Virus record (IMG/VR): IMGVR_UViG_3300031712_000006
Span: 1 to 64,000 of that record
Direction: 5' to 3' (one strand)
Source of the DNA: a virus
DNA: 64,000 bases
The position numbers were made by a program, and so were the translations under genes. Positions 39,715-48,018 of this stretch are shown here, piece after piece; the stretch's first letter is position 1; the number at the start of each line of letters is the position of its first letter. Below the pieces are notes generated by a model. It was not told the origin of the DNA. It made no database searches and worked only from the letters and a program-made list of their open reading frames with translations.

Positions 39715-39724
39715 CTTGAATTTG

Positions 39725-40012
39725 CTACTCTGAGAGCAAATAGTCCTCAGCACCACGACTCGGGTCGAAGGGTAACTCGAGTTGAGGCGTCTTCAAGCGC
39801 TTGAGGTGCCTCCTGGCGCGTTTGGTGAGGGGACGGGCTACGTCGGCCTGGACACTAATGAAGGTCCTGTTCGGTACGAACCATGAGCCTGGAGGGACAC
39901 AGGCGAGCTTGAGAAGACGGATGACATCCTCGCGACTGAACAAGGCTAGGTCGGTCTCCGAGTGTATATCCACGTACAGCAAGAAGCCCTCGTCGCTGTT
40001 GTCGTCGTCCAT
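39725..40012 (-). CDS. Hypothetical protein (95 aa)
   Basis: Starts MDDDNSDEGFLLYVDIHSET, 12 bases after GGTGTA on the minus strand, showing class B also serves this strand. Acidic start, then a helix and basic segment (LTKRARRHLKRLK). Confidence 0.65.
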   Translation of the reverse strand: MDDDNSDEGFLLYVDIHSETDLALFSREDVIRLLKLACVPPGSWFVPNRTFISVQADVARPLTKRARRHLKRLKTPQLELPFDPSRGAEDYLLSE

Positions 40013-40079
40013 GGTGAGGAAGTCTACACCAAATCACTACAATTGACAACAATTGTCGCACCATGGTACGACTCGCTCG

Positions 40080-40682
40080 ATGCCCCTGCCCATTCACATC
40101 AAGTGGTACGTGACTTCGGTGAACCTGGATGAGTTAAATGTCGTTCGGTATTCCAGGCCGGACGTTAGTAAATCAGTGGTCTCGGCTGCGACTGGTGGCA
40201 TCCTAGTTGACTGGGAGGATAATTGCGAGACCTGGCACATCCAATGGGAGAAGGTTGATAGAAAGTTTGTATCTCACTTCGAGTTTAGGGTTAAAAATAA
40301 GCTCAATGACCCGTCGAAACCTTCAATACCTGTTGCGAGGTTCACGGACAGATGGTTCAAGTCTCGCGGGATGGAGTTCAACCTTGCCCACAGGATCGAC
40401 ACTCGGGTGAATCAGCTTCTACGGTTCGTCCATGAGAAGTTAGTTATTGTACCCAACGGGACCTTGTTCTTCGTGACGCGAGCGGGGATCAGGGAGGCAC
40501 TAGCCAATAATAGCTCCTGGAAGTTGATTATTGGATACTCGGAGGTCGAACCTCAACCTGAGTTCTCTTGCACTCCACTGTACTTCGGTATCCCTGAGCT
40601 GAAACTACCAAAGAGCTTGGAGGTGCTGATGGCTCTTGAACCCCCTAGGTTGTCACGGTACGAGCGACCTTGGGTGATCTAG
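40080..40682 (+). CDS. Tagged hypothetical protein (200 aa)
   Basis: Starts MPLPIHIKWYVTSVNLDELN; an in-frame ATG 9 codons earlier is an alternative. Alpha/beta body and the tag PPRLSRYERPWVI at the C-terminus. Its last 38 bases overlap the end of the antisense 40645 gene. Confidence 0.7.
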   Translation: MPLPIHIKWYVTSVNLDELNVVRYSRPDVSKSVVSAATGGILVDWEDNCETWHIQWEKVDRKFVSHFEFRVKNKLNDPSKPSIPVARFTDRWFKSRGMEFNLAHRIDTRVNQLLRFVHEKLVIVPNGTLFFVTRAGIREALANNSSWKLIIGYSEVEPQPEFSCTPLYFGIPELKLPKSLEVLMALEPPRLSRYERPWVI

Positions 40683-41085
40683 TTCGGGTTCTCTTGGACT
40701 TCTCTGGCCACTCGAAGGAGTCCAGGAGCACCTTGTAAGCTGCGGGGATAACTGTATCTTTGAGAACTACAGTACGATCAGGGTATAGAAGGGTACCAAG
40801 TTTACTGAGCTTTGGTGGGTACTTAGCTATCTCGGCTTCGCGATCAGCCCAGACAAGGTCGTCATCGACTCCTACAACAGTCAAGCGGTGGGGCGAGGAT
40901 GAGTAGGTAAGAGGGTCCAGGGGCTTCGAGGTTAGTTTCAGGACGCGTCCTATCTTGATGGCTGCACAACGACCAAGGGCGTGCCCATAGGCGATGTACG
41001 AGCCAACCCTGATGTCCTGACCCAACTTGTCCTTCAGGCAGTCAATCTCTTCTCGCGGAGCGCTATCCTTGTGTCTTGTAGCCAT
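40645..41085 (-). CDS. Hypothetical protein (146 aa)
   Basis: Starts MATRHKDSAPREEIDCLKDK, 9 bases after GGTGTA. The middle has a barrel-like pattern (IRVGSYIAYGHALGRCAAIK, KIGRVLKLTS). Basic Ser/Arg tail. Confidence 0.65.
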   Translation of the reverse strand: MATRHKDSAPREEIDCLKDKLGQDIRVGSYIAYGHALGRCAAIKIGRVLKLTSKPLDPLTYSSSPHRLTVVGVDDDLVWADREAEIAKYPPKLSKLGTLLYPDRTVVLKDTVIPAAYKVLLDSFEWPEKSKRTRTRSPKVARTVTT

Positions 41086-41186
41086 GCCCTCAAATACACC
41101 ATTTGTGGGTGCTACAGCCCATGATATCAGTACTGTGAGCCAATATTAGTTAGAACTCCCACATTGGCTCACTAATTGCTGACATT

Positions 41187-41573
41187 ATGTCCATGCCAGC
41201 AAAGATACAAGTAGAGTACCAGGACCCCACTGAAGAACCAGCTGTACGGCCCTCGCTACGAGTGGTTGGCAAGGCTAAGCCAAAGCCCCGGTATGCGGTC
41301 TTGCTGCCTCGGGTTGATCCAATCTTCCGTGTTTGGGTCAACCCTGCGGATACAGACAAGATACTCACTTTTGCCATCATGTTTGGTGAGGGTAACGTGA
41401 AGCTACTGCCTTCACCAAAGCGAGGGGTAATCGCACTAGAGTCGGGCTGTGAGTACAGATTAAACTCTAACATCCCGGTGGGTTATGTGTATGTGTCCAG
41501 TGCTTACGCGGATGAGGCAGACGAGCTACAGTCTGGGTTCATTCCGAACGTAATAGACCTGTTCAAGATCTAG
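41187..41573 (+). CDS. Hypothetical protein (128 aa)
   Basis: Starts MSMPAKIQVEYQDPTEEPAV (second ATG two codons later is possible). Basic N-terminal region, then a beta-rich domain. No family recognised. Confidence 0.6.
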   Translation: MSMPAKIQVEYQDPTEEPAVRPSLRVVGKAKPKPRYAVLLPRVDPIFRVWVNPADTDKILTFAIMFGEGNVKLLPSPKRGVIALESGCEYRLNSNIPVGYVYVSSAYADEADELQSGFIPNVIDLFKI

Positions 41574-41927
41574 ATCCGGGGCTGCGCCATATAGGCCAGA
41601 TCAGCTATACATTCAATGAGGGTGTAACCAAGGCGGTGGTGCGCCTACTTTTCTTAATAGTTTCCAAGTTGCTTCTTGAACTTGGTGTCATATTGGTGTA
41701 TCATTTTGCCACTTGATTCGCAAAATGCCACAAGTTGGTGAGGTAGACAGACCTGAATAGGCGGAGTGCAGCAGCGCTAACACGGAGGGTCCAAAGACCG
41801 TCAGTGCCCCTATCCAGGCCCGTCCCCTCGTTTTGGGTTGGCCAACCCTGGACGAGCTGTTTATACCAATACAGCTAAAAAGTCAATACTAGATGCGAAT
41901 CAGAGCTCAGTTTGGGCGGTAGGTTGA
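41574..41927. ncRNA. Gene-free region with several hairpins, possible structured RNA
   Basis: No open frame of note. Hairpins: CATTTTGC/GCAAAATG (41702-41727), CTCGT...ACGAG enclosing the perfect palindrome GGGTTGGCCAACCC (41827-41856), and AGCTGT/ACAGCT (41855-41876) followed by AAAAAG. The density of stems suggests an RNA gene, strand undecided. It does not look like a tRNA. Confidence 0.35.
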
Positions 41928-42176
41928 TTACGTCCTGTCATTCCCCTCGGGTCCGTAGAACCAAACCTCACCCTCCTCAGGGTAGTCTGGATCAACGCGT
42001 TTCCTAGCCAGGCCGAACTTCTCGAGTGCCTCATTGGCCCGCATCTCGCTCCAGTGAAAGTCCAGTTCTTCCATGCACTTCCACATCGTTAGAGCGAAGT
42101 CGTTCTTACTGATGTCATCCCGGGCAAACTCCCGGAATAAGTCCCCAAATATGTATGCACTTCTGTGATCACCCAT
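41928..42176 (-). CDS. Small hypothetical protein (82 aa)
   Basis: Starts MGDHRSAYIFGDLFREFARD; helical, then an acidic Pro-rich tail. A GGTGTA motif lies 17 bases upstream, slightly further than usual. Confidence 0.6.
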   Translation of the reverse strand: MGDHRSAYIFGDLFREFARDDISKNDFALTMWKCMEELDFHWSEMRANEALEKFGLARKRVDPDYPEEGEVWFYGPEGNDRT

Positions 42177-42263
42177 TGGTCTGGTGTAGTACTTACACCG
42201 GGGTAATGGTTGCTTGACTAGAGTTTTTGGTTCAAGTAGCGTATCCCGTCGAAGGAATCGAGT

Positions 42264-42617
42264 ATGAGAACCAAGTTACATCGTGGATTCACCCTTATTG
42301 AGCTGATCATAGTAGTGTCAATCATCGGGATCTTGGCGGCCATAGCAATTGGCTTCGTGTTCCACGGCTGTTCACCCTCGCGCAGTACCGCTGAAGAGGA
42401 GGCGAGAGCCTATGCCAGGTCGATGAGTATCGAGATCTTTGGGGTCGAGTGCATGAATCGGGACACCGACGGTGACGGGTATGTCTCCTGCAGCCTATCC
42501 ACGAAGGACAAGAACGGCAACCAGACGGTGACTCCTATCGAGTGTGCGGCTCGTTGGTCGTACAACAACGATGGGTGCAAGGTTCCGATGATGAGGACTC
42601 GTGGGTTCTTGCAATGA
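42264..42617 (+). CDS. Type IV pilin-like (pseudopilin) protein (117 aa)
   Basis: The N-terminus RGFTLIELIIVVSIIGILAA is a textbook class III signal: prepilin peptidase cleaves after Gly, leaving methylated Phe and Glu5, followed by the hydrophobic spine helix. The C-terminal part holds DTDGDGYVSC, which looks like an EF-hand-type calcium loop, and four cysteines. Host pilin or type II secretion machinery could assemble it. A pilin gene in a phage is unusual. Confidence 0.8.
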   Translation: MRTKLHRGFTLIELIIVVSIIGILAAIAIGFVFHGCSPSRSTAEEEARAYARSMSIEIFGVECMNRDTDGDGYVSCSLSTKDKNGNQTVTPIECAARWSYNNDGCKVPMMRTRGFLQ

Positions 42618-42775
42618 CAGACCGAGGCCAACTCATAATCTCTGGGCTCAATATCCTGTCGATAGCTCTATCTTTGGTGGCTATCCTCATATCAACAAGG
42701 TCACTTAGGCGTTCTGGCAGGGTACTTCGTGAGATTGATGAGCGTAAGCACACTGTATTGGAGAAAGACGTATGA
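42614..42775 (+). CDS. Small membrane protein (53 aa)
   Basis: ATG 42614 overlaps the pseudopilin stop. Starts MTDRGQLIISGLNILSIALS with one membrane helix (LNILSIALSLVAILIST) and a basic tail. Coupling suggests it works with the pseudopilin. Confidence 0.6.
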   Translation: MTDRGQLIISGLNILSIALSLVAILISTRSLRRSGRVLREIDERKHTVLEKDV

Positions 42776-42972
42776 GTTCCATAGCTTACAGTAGGGTATT
42801 TTACGGGTACCTGTTGAACCACTTAGTGTCGAAGACAGCTAATGGGACAATATTCGAGTGCTGTTCGAACTCTCTCCATGGGGTGGTCAGTGGGAAGGAT
42901 TACTGTCCTTCTTGCGGGTCGCACATAAGAGTAGTCCCAAAACTGGACTACTCAGAGGTACTCAGGGAGTAA
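42772..42972 (+). CDS. Small zinc-ribbon protein (66 aa)
   Basis: Starts MSSIAYSRVFYGYLLNHLVS; ECCSN and YCPSCGSH give a likely zinc ribbon. Overlaps the 42614 gene by four bases, third gene of this operon. Confidence 0.6.
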   Translation: MSSIAYSRVFYGYLLNHLVSKTANGTIFECCSNSLHGVVSGKDYCPSCGSHIRVVPKLDYSEVLRE

Positions 42973-42994
42973 TGCCTCCAAGCACAGTATCCCG

Positions 42995-43225
42995 TTGGTG
43001 GAGGCCTATGCTGTATTATCCAGGTATGAGCACAAGGCCCCTCTCAAGTACAATGACAGGGATAAGGACCAGAGTTGGCTCTTCGGAGGCTTGATAGCTG
43101 AGGGCGGAACTAACACGTGTGGAGCATTCACCCTGATGGACCTTGGTGCTCTAATCGACTTCTTCAAGGAGCTGAAGCTCGACTTAGCGAAAGCAAGCTA
43201 CTACTTGATGGTGGAGCTAAACTAG
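42995..43225 (+). CDS. Hypothetical protein (76 aa)
   Basis: Non-ATG start (TTG 42995 or GTG 42998). Product VEAYAVLSRYEHKAPLKYND... with a helical C-terminus. Reality supported by its fit between neighbours. Confidence 0.5.
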   Translation: MVEAYAVLSRYEHKAPLKYNDRDKDQSWLFGGLIAEGGTNTCGAFTLMDLGALIDFFKELKLDLAKASYYLMVELN

Positions 43226-43283
43226 AATATTCCTAATTATACTTGAAAAGTATCAACTACTCTGATACTTTTCAAGTGCACCT

Positions 43284-44036
43284 ATGATTAATGCCGACTT
43301 CATCACTGAGATTAAGGCTGAACTTGGGGAGTTCCAGGTAACAAAGACCGCGGTGAGGGCGTTTTTGGTGGCCCAGCAGACAGTACTTGAACGGTCCTTG
43401 AAGAGAGATGGGGTGGTTAACATCCCGAATGTACTAAGGATTCGTCTTGTAGATACCCCACCAAGAGAGGAGAGGCTCGGTAGGAACCCTGTGAACGGAG
43501 AGGTGATGGTTATATCTCCTCGACCCGCCTCGAAGAAGCTTAGGGCTTCTTTCTTAGTTGGGTTCAAGCTTGATGTGGGTGTAGTGGGGTCTATTTCAGA
43601 CCTGAAGTCGTTGGAGAGACGCAAGGCGAAGGAGCCGCTAAAGGCTAAAAAGGCGGCTCAGGAGCGGGCATTATCCAAACTAAGTGTTGAAGAGCTTGAG
43701 GCATTGGGCTTGGAGGAGCTAGCAAGTAAGCTACCAAAGAAAAAACGCGAGCAGGCTGTAGTTGTCTTGGACCCGCCACCACCGCCGCCGCAAGCAACTC
43801 CACCTAGGGCTGGTAGGTTTACTCCACGACCAAGGACACCTAACTCTGAGCCACAGACTCTTGTCGAACGCATCATCTATGTTATGGGGGGTGACACAAT
43901 TGACTTCGATACTATCTGCACTCGACTTGATGTAAACAACCTGGCACCTCAGCGCAGGTCATCAGTCTCGAATACCCTGAGTGGTAGGAGAGACATCTTT
44001 TCTAGCCCCAAGCGATGGTGGTATAAAGTCAAGTAA
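43284..44036 (+). CDS. Winged-helix-type protein with Pro-rich linker (250 aa)
   Basis: Starts MINADFITEIKAELGEFQVT. Residues 1-105 form a basic beta/helical domain (LRIRLVDTPPREERLGRNP), followed by a long helix with charged repeats and a PPPPPPQ linker. The last 60 residues match the 19697 product (ICTRL, RRSSVSNTLSGRRDIF), a likely winged-helix DNA-binding module. The first domain has a histone-like or HU-like feel, which I cannot confirm. A palindrome ACTTTTCAAGTG-like repeat precedes it. Confidence 0.65.
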   Translation: MINADFITEIKAELGEFQVTKTAVRAFLVAQQTVLERSLKRDGVVNIPNVLRIRLVDTPPREERLGRNPVNGEVMVISPRPASKKLRASFLVGFKLDVGVVGSISDLKSLERRKAKEPLKAKKAAQERALSKLSVEELEALGLEELASKLPKKKREQAVVVLDPPPPPPQATPPRAGRFTPRPRTPNSEPQTLVERIIYVMGGDTIDFDTICTRLDVNNLAPQRRSSVSNTLSGRRDIFSSPKRWWYKVK

Positions 44037-44037
44037 G

Positions 44038-44376
44038 ATGTCTATTAATGTTGTGATGCGCGAGTCCGAGGATGACTTCGAGGTCTTCAGTGTGGCAAGC
44101 ACTCATGACCTGGATGACCTGAATGGGTTTGCACACGACCTAAATGAAGTGCTGAATGAAGGCGGGTCAAACAGGCAGATCCTATTGAATGTGGCAGCCC
44201 ACATGTTCAATAACTACCAAGGCTCTTCTTGGGCTATCAAAGTTGAGCAATGGAATGGAGGGGTCTATTGGTTTAGCTTCGAAGGGGTTGCGCTATCCGA
44301 GTCGAGTCGTCCTTCATCGCCTATCCCTGAATCAATCAAGAGAGTGTCGCGTTACGAAAGGGATCCGGTCATATAA
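44038..44376 (+). CDS. Tagged hypothetical protein (112 aa)
   Basis: Starts MSINVVMRESEDDFEVFSVA right after the previous stop. Alpha/beta body and Ser/Pro linker, then the tag IKRVSRYERDPVI. It converges on a minus-strand tagged gene with an 8-base overlap. Confidence 0.7.
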   Translation: MSINVVMRESEDDFEVFSVASTHDLDDLNGFAHDLNEVLNEGGSNRQILLNVAAHMFNNYQGSSWAIKVEQWNGGVYWFSFEGVALSESSRPSSPIPESIKRVSRYERDPVI

Positions 44377-44695
44377 CTGGATCTCGTTGGTAGCGATTCT
44401 TGATCTTCTTGGGCTTGGTCAGTACAGGCTCGCCCTTGACTCCTACCGGCGGTGAGATCCACTTTCCATGACATCGAGAGCAGGTCTTGTGAAGGTGCGG
44501 GTCCTTTAGCCAACACCAGCGTATGAGCCGCACCCAAAAGCCGATGAGTGGCCCGCACGCTTTCGGAGGTAGAACCCCAGCGTGCTCGTGGGAACCACTT
44601 CTTTGACAGAGGTGACACCCACTAATCCCGCTCATTATACTGTAGTAGTAATAATCCCCCACTCCACAGTAAGGACAGGGTCCGTTAAGCGCCAT
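44369..44695 (-). CDS. Tagged zinc-ribbon protein (108 aa)
   Basis: Starts MALNGPCPYCGVGDYYYYSI, 10 bases after GGTGTA. Three Cys pairs (CPYC, CHLC, CSRC) make zinc-ribbon sites. It ends KKIKNRYQRDPVI, the tag, directly overlapping the end of the convergent tagged gene. Confidence 0.7.
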   Translation of the reverse strand: MALNGPCPYCGVGDYYYYSIMSGISGCHLCQRSGSHEHAGVLPPKACGPLIGFWVRLIRWCWLKDPHLHKTCSRCHGKWISPPVGVKGEPVLTKPKKIKNRYQRDPVI

Positions 44696-44767
44696 CGAAC
44701 CCACCTACACCTAATTGTTGCCCCTAATCAAGGGCTATGATACCCTTGGCCGCATTGGGAGACATTC

Positions 44768-44932
44768 ATGCCATTTTCAGACTGCGAAGTAGCGGGGCTA
44801 CTCATCAACGTTGGAACCGGCTTGGATCGGATATACCAACTCACCTCATTTGGTCAGAAGGTTGCCTCAGACTTGCGCGTCCACAAGCAAAACAGAGGAA
44901 CGTTCGAGACCTTTGAGCTTGGTGGACTTTGA
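44768..44932 (+). CDS. Tiny hypothetical protein (54 aa)
   Basis: Starts MPFSDCEVAGLLINVGTGLD. A short amphipathic protein. Its stop lies 6 bases before the end of the convergent 44939 gene. No family recognised. Confidence 0.5.
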   Translation: MPFSDCEVAGLLINVGTGLDRIYQLTSFGQKVASDLRVHKQNRGTFETFELGGL

Positions 44933-44938
44933 CAGGCT

Positions 44939-45259
44939 TCAACCGGCAAGTGGGGGCGGTTCAACATCATCGAATAGGACTCGCTCAGCTTGACTACTCC
45001 AATGCAGGCAAGCGGCACCATTCGCAATGAACTCTCCCCACTTGACCCATACATAGAACCCAGGCTTGAGGTCCTCGTGGTGATGGCGCCCTCCCGCCCT
45101 CGTTGTGAACATCTGCTTTGGCCTTACAAATAGGTTGAAGTCAGGGAATATGAGCATTGTCCCATCTTGGCTTGTAGGGTCGGGAACCATGTCAACGAGA
45201 GGCTCACAGAGTAGATCCCCGTTGGCGTATACTCGTACTTTAGGCTTGTCATTGGGCAT
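44939..45259 (-). CDS. Hypothetical protein (106 aa)
   Basis: Starts MPNDKPKVRVYANGDLLCEP, 11 bases after GGTATA, a class B variant. Beta-rich with a His cluster (RHHHEDLKPGFYVWVKWGEF). No family recognised. Confidence 0.65.
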   Translation of the reverse strand: MPNDKPKVRVYANGDLLCEPLVDMVPDPTSQDGTMLIFPDFNLFVRPKQMFTTRAGGRHHHEDLKPGFYVWVKWGEFIANGAACLHWSSQAERVLFDDVEPPPLAG

Positions 45260-45322
45260 GGAGCCCCCAGTATACCCTATTTTGACATACTCAGATCTGT
45301 TTTATGATACAGTTGCCACGTT

Positions 45323-45535
45323 ATGGCCAGACTGGAGGCCAGGGTCAGAGTATGTGTGGCCAACGGAATGATGGCCCTCATCGCTCAGGTGTACTTAGAG
45401 AACGGTCAGTCGGCAGCTGAAGCGATGATGGACTTCTCTACAATGCTTCATCACGTGGAAACCGGCTGGTCTGGACCGGACGACGGCAAGAAGCCGACCA
45501 ACCTGATAGTTATCCGCGGCGAGAAAAAGACATGA
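45323..45535 (+). CDS. Small hypothetical protein (70 aa)
   Basis: Starts MARLEARVRVCVANGMMALI; mainly helical. Overlaps the next start by four bases. Confidence 0.55.
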   Translation: MARLEARVRVCVANGMMALIAQVYLENGQSAAEAMMDFSTMLHHVETGWSGPDDGKKPTNLIVIRGEKKT

Positions 45536-45642
45536 AAGAGGTAGCTCTGTTCTTTGGGTGCTTGGTTTCAGCAGCATTACTTGGTATAGGCTTGGCCAAG
45601 CTGGAAGTGCGTCGTCGAAGAAAGCGGGGGTACTGGGCATGA
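45532..45642 (+). CDS. Tiny membrane protein (36 aa)
   Basis: Starts MKEVALFFGCLVSAALLGIG: one membrane helix and a very basic tail (VRRRRKRGY). Four-base overlaps with both neighbours indicate coupling. Confidence 0.6.
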   Translation: MKEVALFFGCLVSAALLGIGLAKLEVRRRRKRGYWA

Positions 45643-46370
45643 ATTTTCAGATTGTAGTCTATCGTAATATCAAGTACTTGAACCAACCTGGCGAGGATGC
45701 TTGGGTAGCTTCCTGCAGGCCATTCCCGTGGACAGAGGACGCTCCCCTTCGGGTATGCGGTCCAACTCCCCGTGATGCACAACAGAGGCTGAAACAGGTC
45801 ATCCAACAGCGTCTGGACGCGTCCTATCCTGACTTGGTGACCAATGATATATGGCTCACCCCCAGCGAGCACGCGATGAGTGATGACTCCGTTCGATCTG
45901 GAGACCTGAACAGTCTGAAGGTGCGAGTGGTTGCCTACAAGGGATTGATCATCATCGAGCCCATCGAACCCGAGAATAATGTAGGCAAGGAGTTCGGTTG
46001 GGTGCCGATGGGGCAGACGCGCATCGGGAGTGTCATCTGTGACACTAACAAGTACCTGGGCGTATCGAGAGAAGCCTTCGAACTAATGAAGCAGATCAAG
46101 CAGGGGAGCGATTGCATCGGTGACATCAGCTGGTTTTTGTGCAGTGACGGTACTTGGGCCTTCTCATGGTTTGGGCCAATCTATCGAGTCATCAACCCAG
46201 ACACTGCAATAGGGGATCGGGACTTCAAAGTCACTGATATCCTACTCAGTACTTGCACAATCATACCCAACGAGGTCCCCGCTGAGGCGACCGAACTGAT
46301 TGATGCGCAAGGTTCTACTACTATTTGGAAGAACCAAGACGGGATTGAGATACCCGCCAATCTGGTGTAG
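45639..46370 (+). CDS. Hypothetical protein with HicB-like N-terminus (243 aa)
   Basis: The first 70 residues (MNFQIVVYRNIKYLNQPGED, ASCRPFPWTEDAPLRVCG, PTPRDAQQRL) resemble the partial RNase H fold of HicB-type proteins, and the 46863 product has the same pattern. The remaining 170 residues are beta-rich and unrecognised. No DNA-binding or HicA partner is visible nearby. Confidence 0.6.
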   Translation: MNFQIVVYRNIKYLNQPGEDAWVASCRPFPWTEDAPLRVCGPTPRDAQQRLKQVIQQRLDASYPDLVTNDIWLTPSEHAMSDDSVRSGDLNSLKVRVVAYKGLIIIEPIEPENNVGKEFGWVPMGQTRIGSVICDTNKYLGVSREAFELMKQIKQGSDCIGDISWFLCSDGTWAFSWFGPIYRVINPDTAIGDRDFKVTDILLSTCTIIPNEVPAEATELIDAQGSTTIWKNQDGIEIPANLV

Positions 46371-46381
46371 AAGCTGGCATC

Positions 46382-46852
46382 ATGCAAGTTTCTGAAGCCT
46401 TGAGGTTGATCTGGAGCAAAGTGGATCGTCCCAACTCATGCTGTCCTGATATCGAGATCGGATACGTCCGTCGGGTCTTAGGCGAGGTAATGGCAACCGA
46501 GGTTGAAAGCCTCGGAGTCTTCCCAATCGAGAGCGACCGATTCGTACTCGGCCAAGCTTTGATCGGTCCTGTCTACGCCAGTGGGTTAGCTGATGACTGG
46601 TACGAGTCGAAGCACGTGTACCAAGAACACCCCCAGCCCCCTAACAATGACTTCGAAGATGAAGGCTATCAGAAGGCCATTGAAGACTTCTTTGCAGCTG
46701 AGGACCTAGAGCGCGCCCAACGAACTACAGAGGTCTCTGAGGCCATCGCAAGGCTCAAGGAGCGTGGGTTTCTCAAGGAGCAAATCTCTGCTGCAGATGA
46801 CCCAGTAAAGTACCACGTGGACCCGGTCACGATGAGTGCTTTGCCGGTGTAG
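46382..46852 (+). CDS. Hypothetical acidic protein (156 aa)
   Basis: Starts MQVSEALRLIWSKVDRPNSC, 12 bases after GGTGTA. Two helical halves joined by a Pro/Glu region. The GGTGTA box for the next gene overlaps its stop codon. Confidence 0.65.
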   Translation: MQVSEALRLIWSKVDRPNSCCPDIEIGYVRRVLGEVMATEVESLGVFPIESDRFVLGQALIGPVYASGLADDWYESKHVYQEHPQPPNNDFEDEGYQKAIEDFFAAEDLERAQRTTEVSEAIARLKERGFLKEQISAADDPVKYHVDPVTMSALPV

Positions 46853-46862
46853 TTCAAGGACC

Positions 46863-47138
46863 ATGAAGTTCCAGATCGTTACCTATGACTTGCCAGAACC
46901 TGAAGCCATTGCAACTGGGCATACCCACGTGGCTCACTGCACACCACCTTCTTGGTTAGGATCCAGACTGCGAATACTGGGGGACTCTAAGGAAGACGCC
47001 AAGGAACGAGTGGTACGCTACCTCCAGATGCACTTGAACACACTTCAATCAGAGGGTGGCGAGCTCACTGAAGTCGATCTGGAACCACCAGCAATGAATA
47101 CTAAGGACACAGGTGTAATCACTGGGCATGAAGACTGA
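46863..47138 (+). CDS. HicB-like small protein (91 aa)
   Basis: Starts MKFQIVTYDLPEPEAIATGH, 11 bases after GGTGTA, rather than the TTG 9 codons upstream. Similar to the first third of the 45639 product (FQIV.Y, CTPPSWLGSRLRILG, EDAKERV). Confidence 0.6.
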   Translation: MKFQIVTYDLPEPEAIATGHTHVAHCTPPSWLGSRLRILGDSKEDAKERVVRYLQMHLNTLQSEGGELTEVDLEPPAMNTKDTGVITGHED

Positions 47139-47173
47139 TGATCTGAACCTATAAAGCGTTTTTCCGAAATGGC

Positions 47174-47419
47174 GTGAAGCCCGTCCCTGGTCAGGTCTGG
47201 GTATCTAACCAGTCTCAGGACGTGTTCTTCATGGTGTTCGAGTCCTATCTAATAGCTCTCGGCTCGATGGGGCATGCTTCCTGGTTCAAGACGTCACAGG
47301 GTAGCTGTATCGATCCACCAAGCGATCAGGAACGAGACAGTCTTGACACTGTACGGTCCGCGCTTGTGGAAGATCTGACCAATCAGCATGGGGTCAGGCT
47401 TGCGTCGAGTACTGGGTAA
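47174..47419 (+). CDS. Possible small protein (81 aa)
   Basis: GTG start, VKPVPGQVWVSNQSQDVFFM, a typical small-barrel opening. The last 40 codons overlap the antisense 47294 gene, so the C-terminal half is doubtful. Confidence 0.45.
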   Translation: MKPVPGQVWVSNQSQDVFFMVFESYLIALGSMGHASWFKTSQGSCIDPPSDQERDSLDTVRSALVEDLTNQHGVRLASSTG

Positions 47420-47965
47420 GATCCCAATGGCATCGAATAGCTTGAGCTTTTGAGCCCGGTCGAGGTCCTCAAGAATCTCGATACGAGCTAGGCTCGCCGG
47501 GAACGTAACCTCTCGGAAGTAATCCGCATGGCGAACCCTCTTGGTCTTCTCGCCTTCGGTTTCGACTCGAGTGGACATCTTCGGAATAGGGTCCACGTAC
47601 CGACCCTCGCCGGGTGCAAGCATCATTGCCTTCTGCTCATTGGTGTGCTCCCTCAGAGTAGGCTCAGTCTTCTTCGTACGAATGGCAATGAGCTCGATGG
47701 GGAAGTTTGGGACAATGCAGTACCCAGCCTGCAGAGCCAACTTGATCTTCTCGTAGTACTGCACGCTCCCTCGGGCTACCATAACGCGGTTGGCGTAGGT
47801 GGTGGTTCTCTGCTTCATGTCCTTGGCTTTGGCAAGCTTGACCTCAGCCTCGGCAAGTAGCGCCTTCTCGACTTCAATCCTAGCTTCAACCCAAAGGATG
47901 AGCTTCTGCTGGGCTAGGGCCATCTCACTTGAGTTACGCGCCACTACGACCAAGTCTGTACTCAT
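47294..47965 (-). CDS. Hypothetical helical protein (223 aa)
   Basis: Starts MSTDLVVVARNSSEMALAQQ. Residues 15-90 are a long helix or coiled coil (LILWVEARIEVEKALLAEAE). The C-terminal half is basic and mixed alpha/beta, including a LARIEILEDLDRAQKLKLFD segment. No family recognised. Confidence 0.7.
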   Translation of the reverse strand: MSTDLVVVARNSSEMALAQQKLILWVEARIEVEKALLAEAEVKLAKAKDMKQRTTTYANRVMVARGSVQYYEKIKLALQAGYCIVPNFPIELIAIRTKKTEPTLREHTNEQKAMMLAPGEGRYVDPIPKMSTRVETEGEKTKRVRHADYFREVTFPASLARIEILEDLDRAQKLKLFDAIGILPSTRRKPDPMLIGQIFHKRGPYSVKTVSFLIAWWIDTATL

Positions 47966-48018
47966 AGGAAGTGGAAGCTCCACCCCGGGTGCACTCTCAA
48001 CGACTTCTAGCTATCCTC

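Noticed and set aside
47174-47419. Confident call of the full 81-residue gene
   Set aside because: Kept only at low confidence because half of it is antisense to a better-supported gene.
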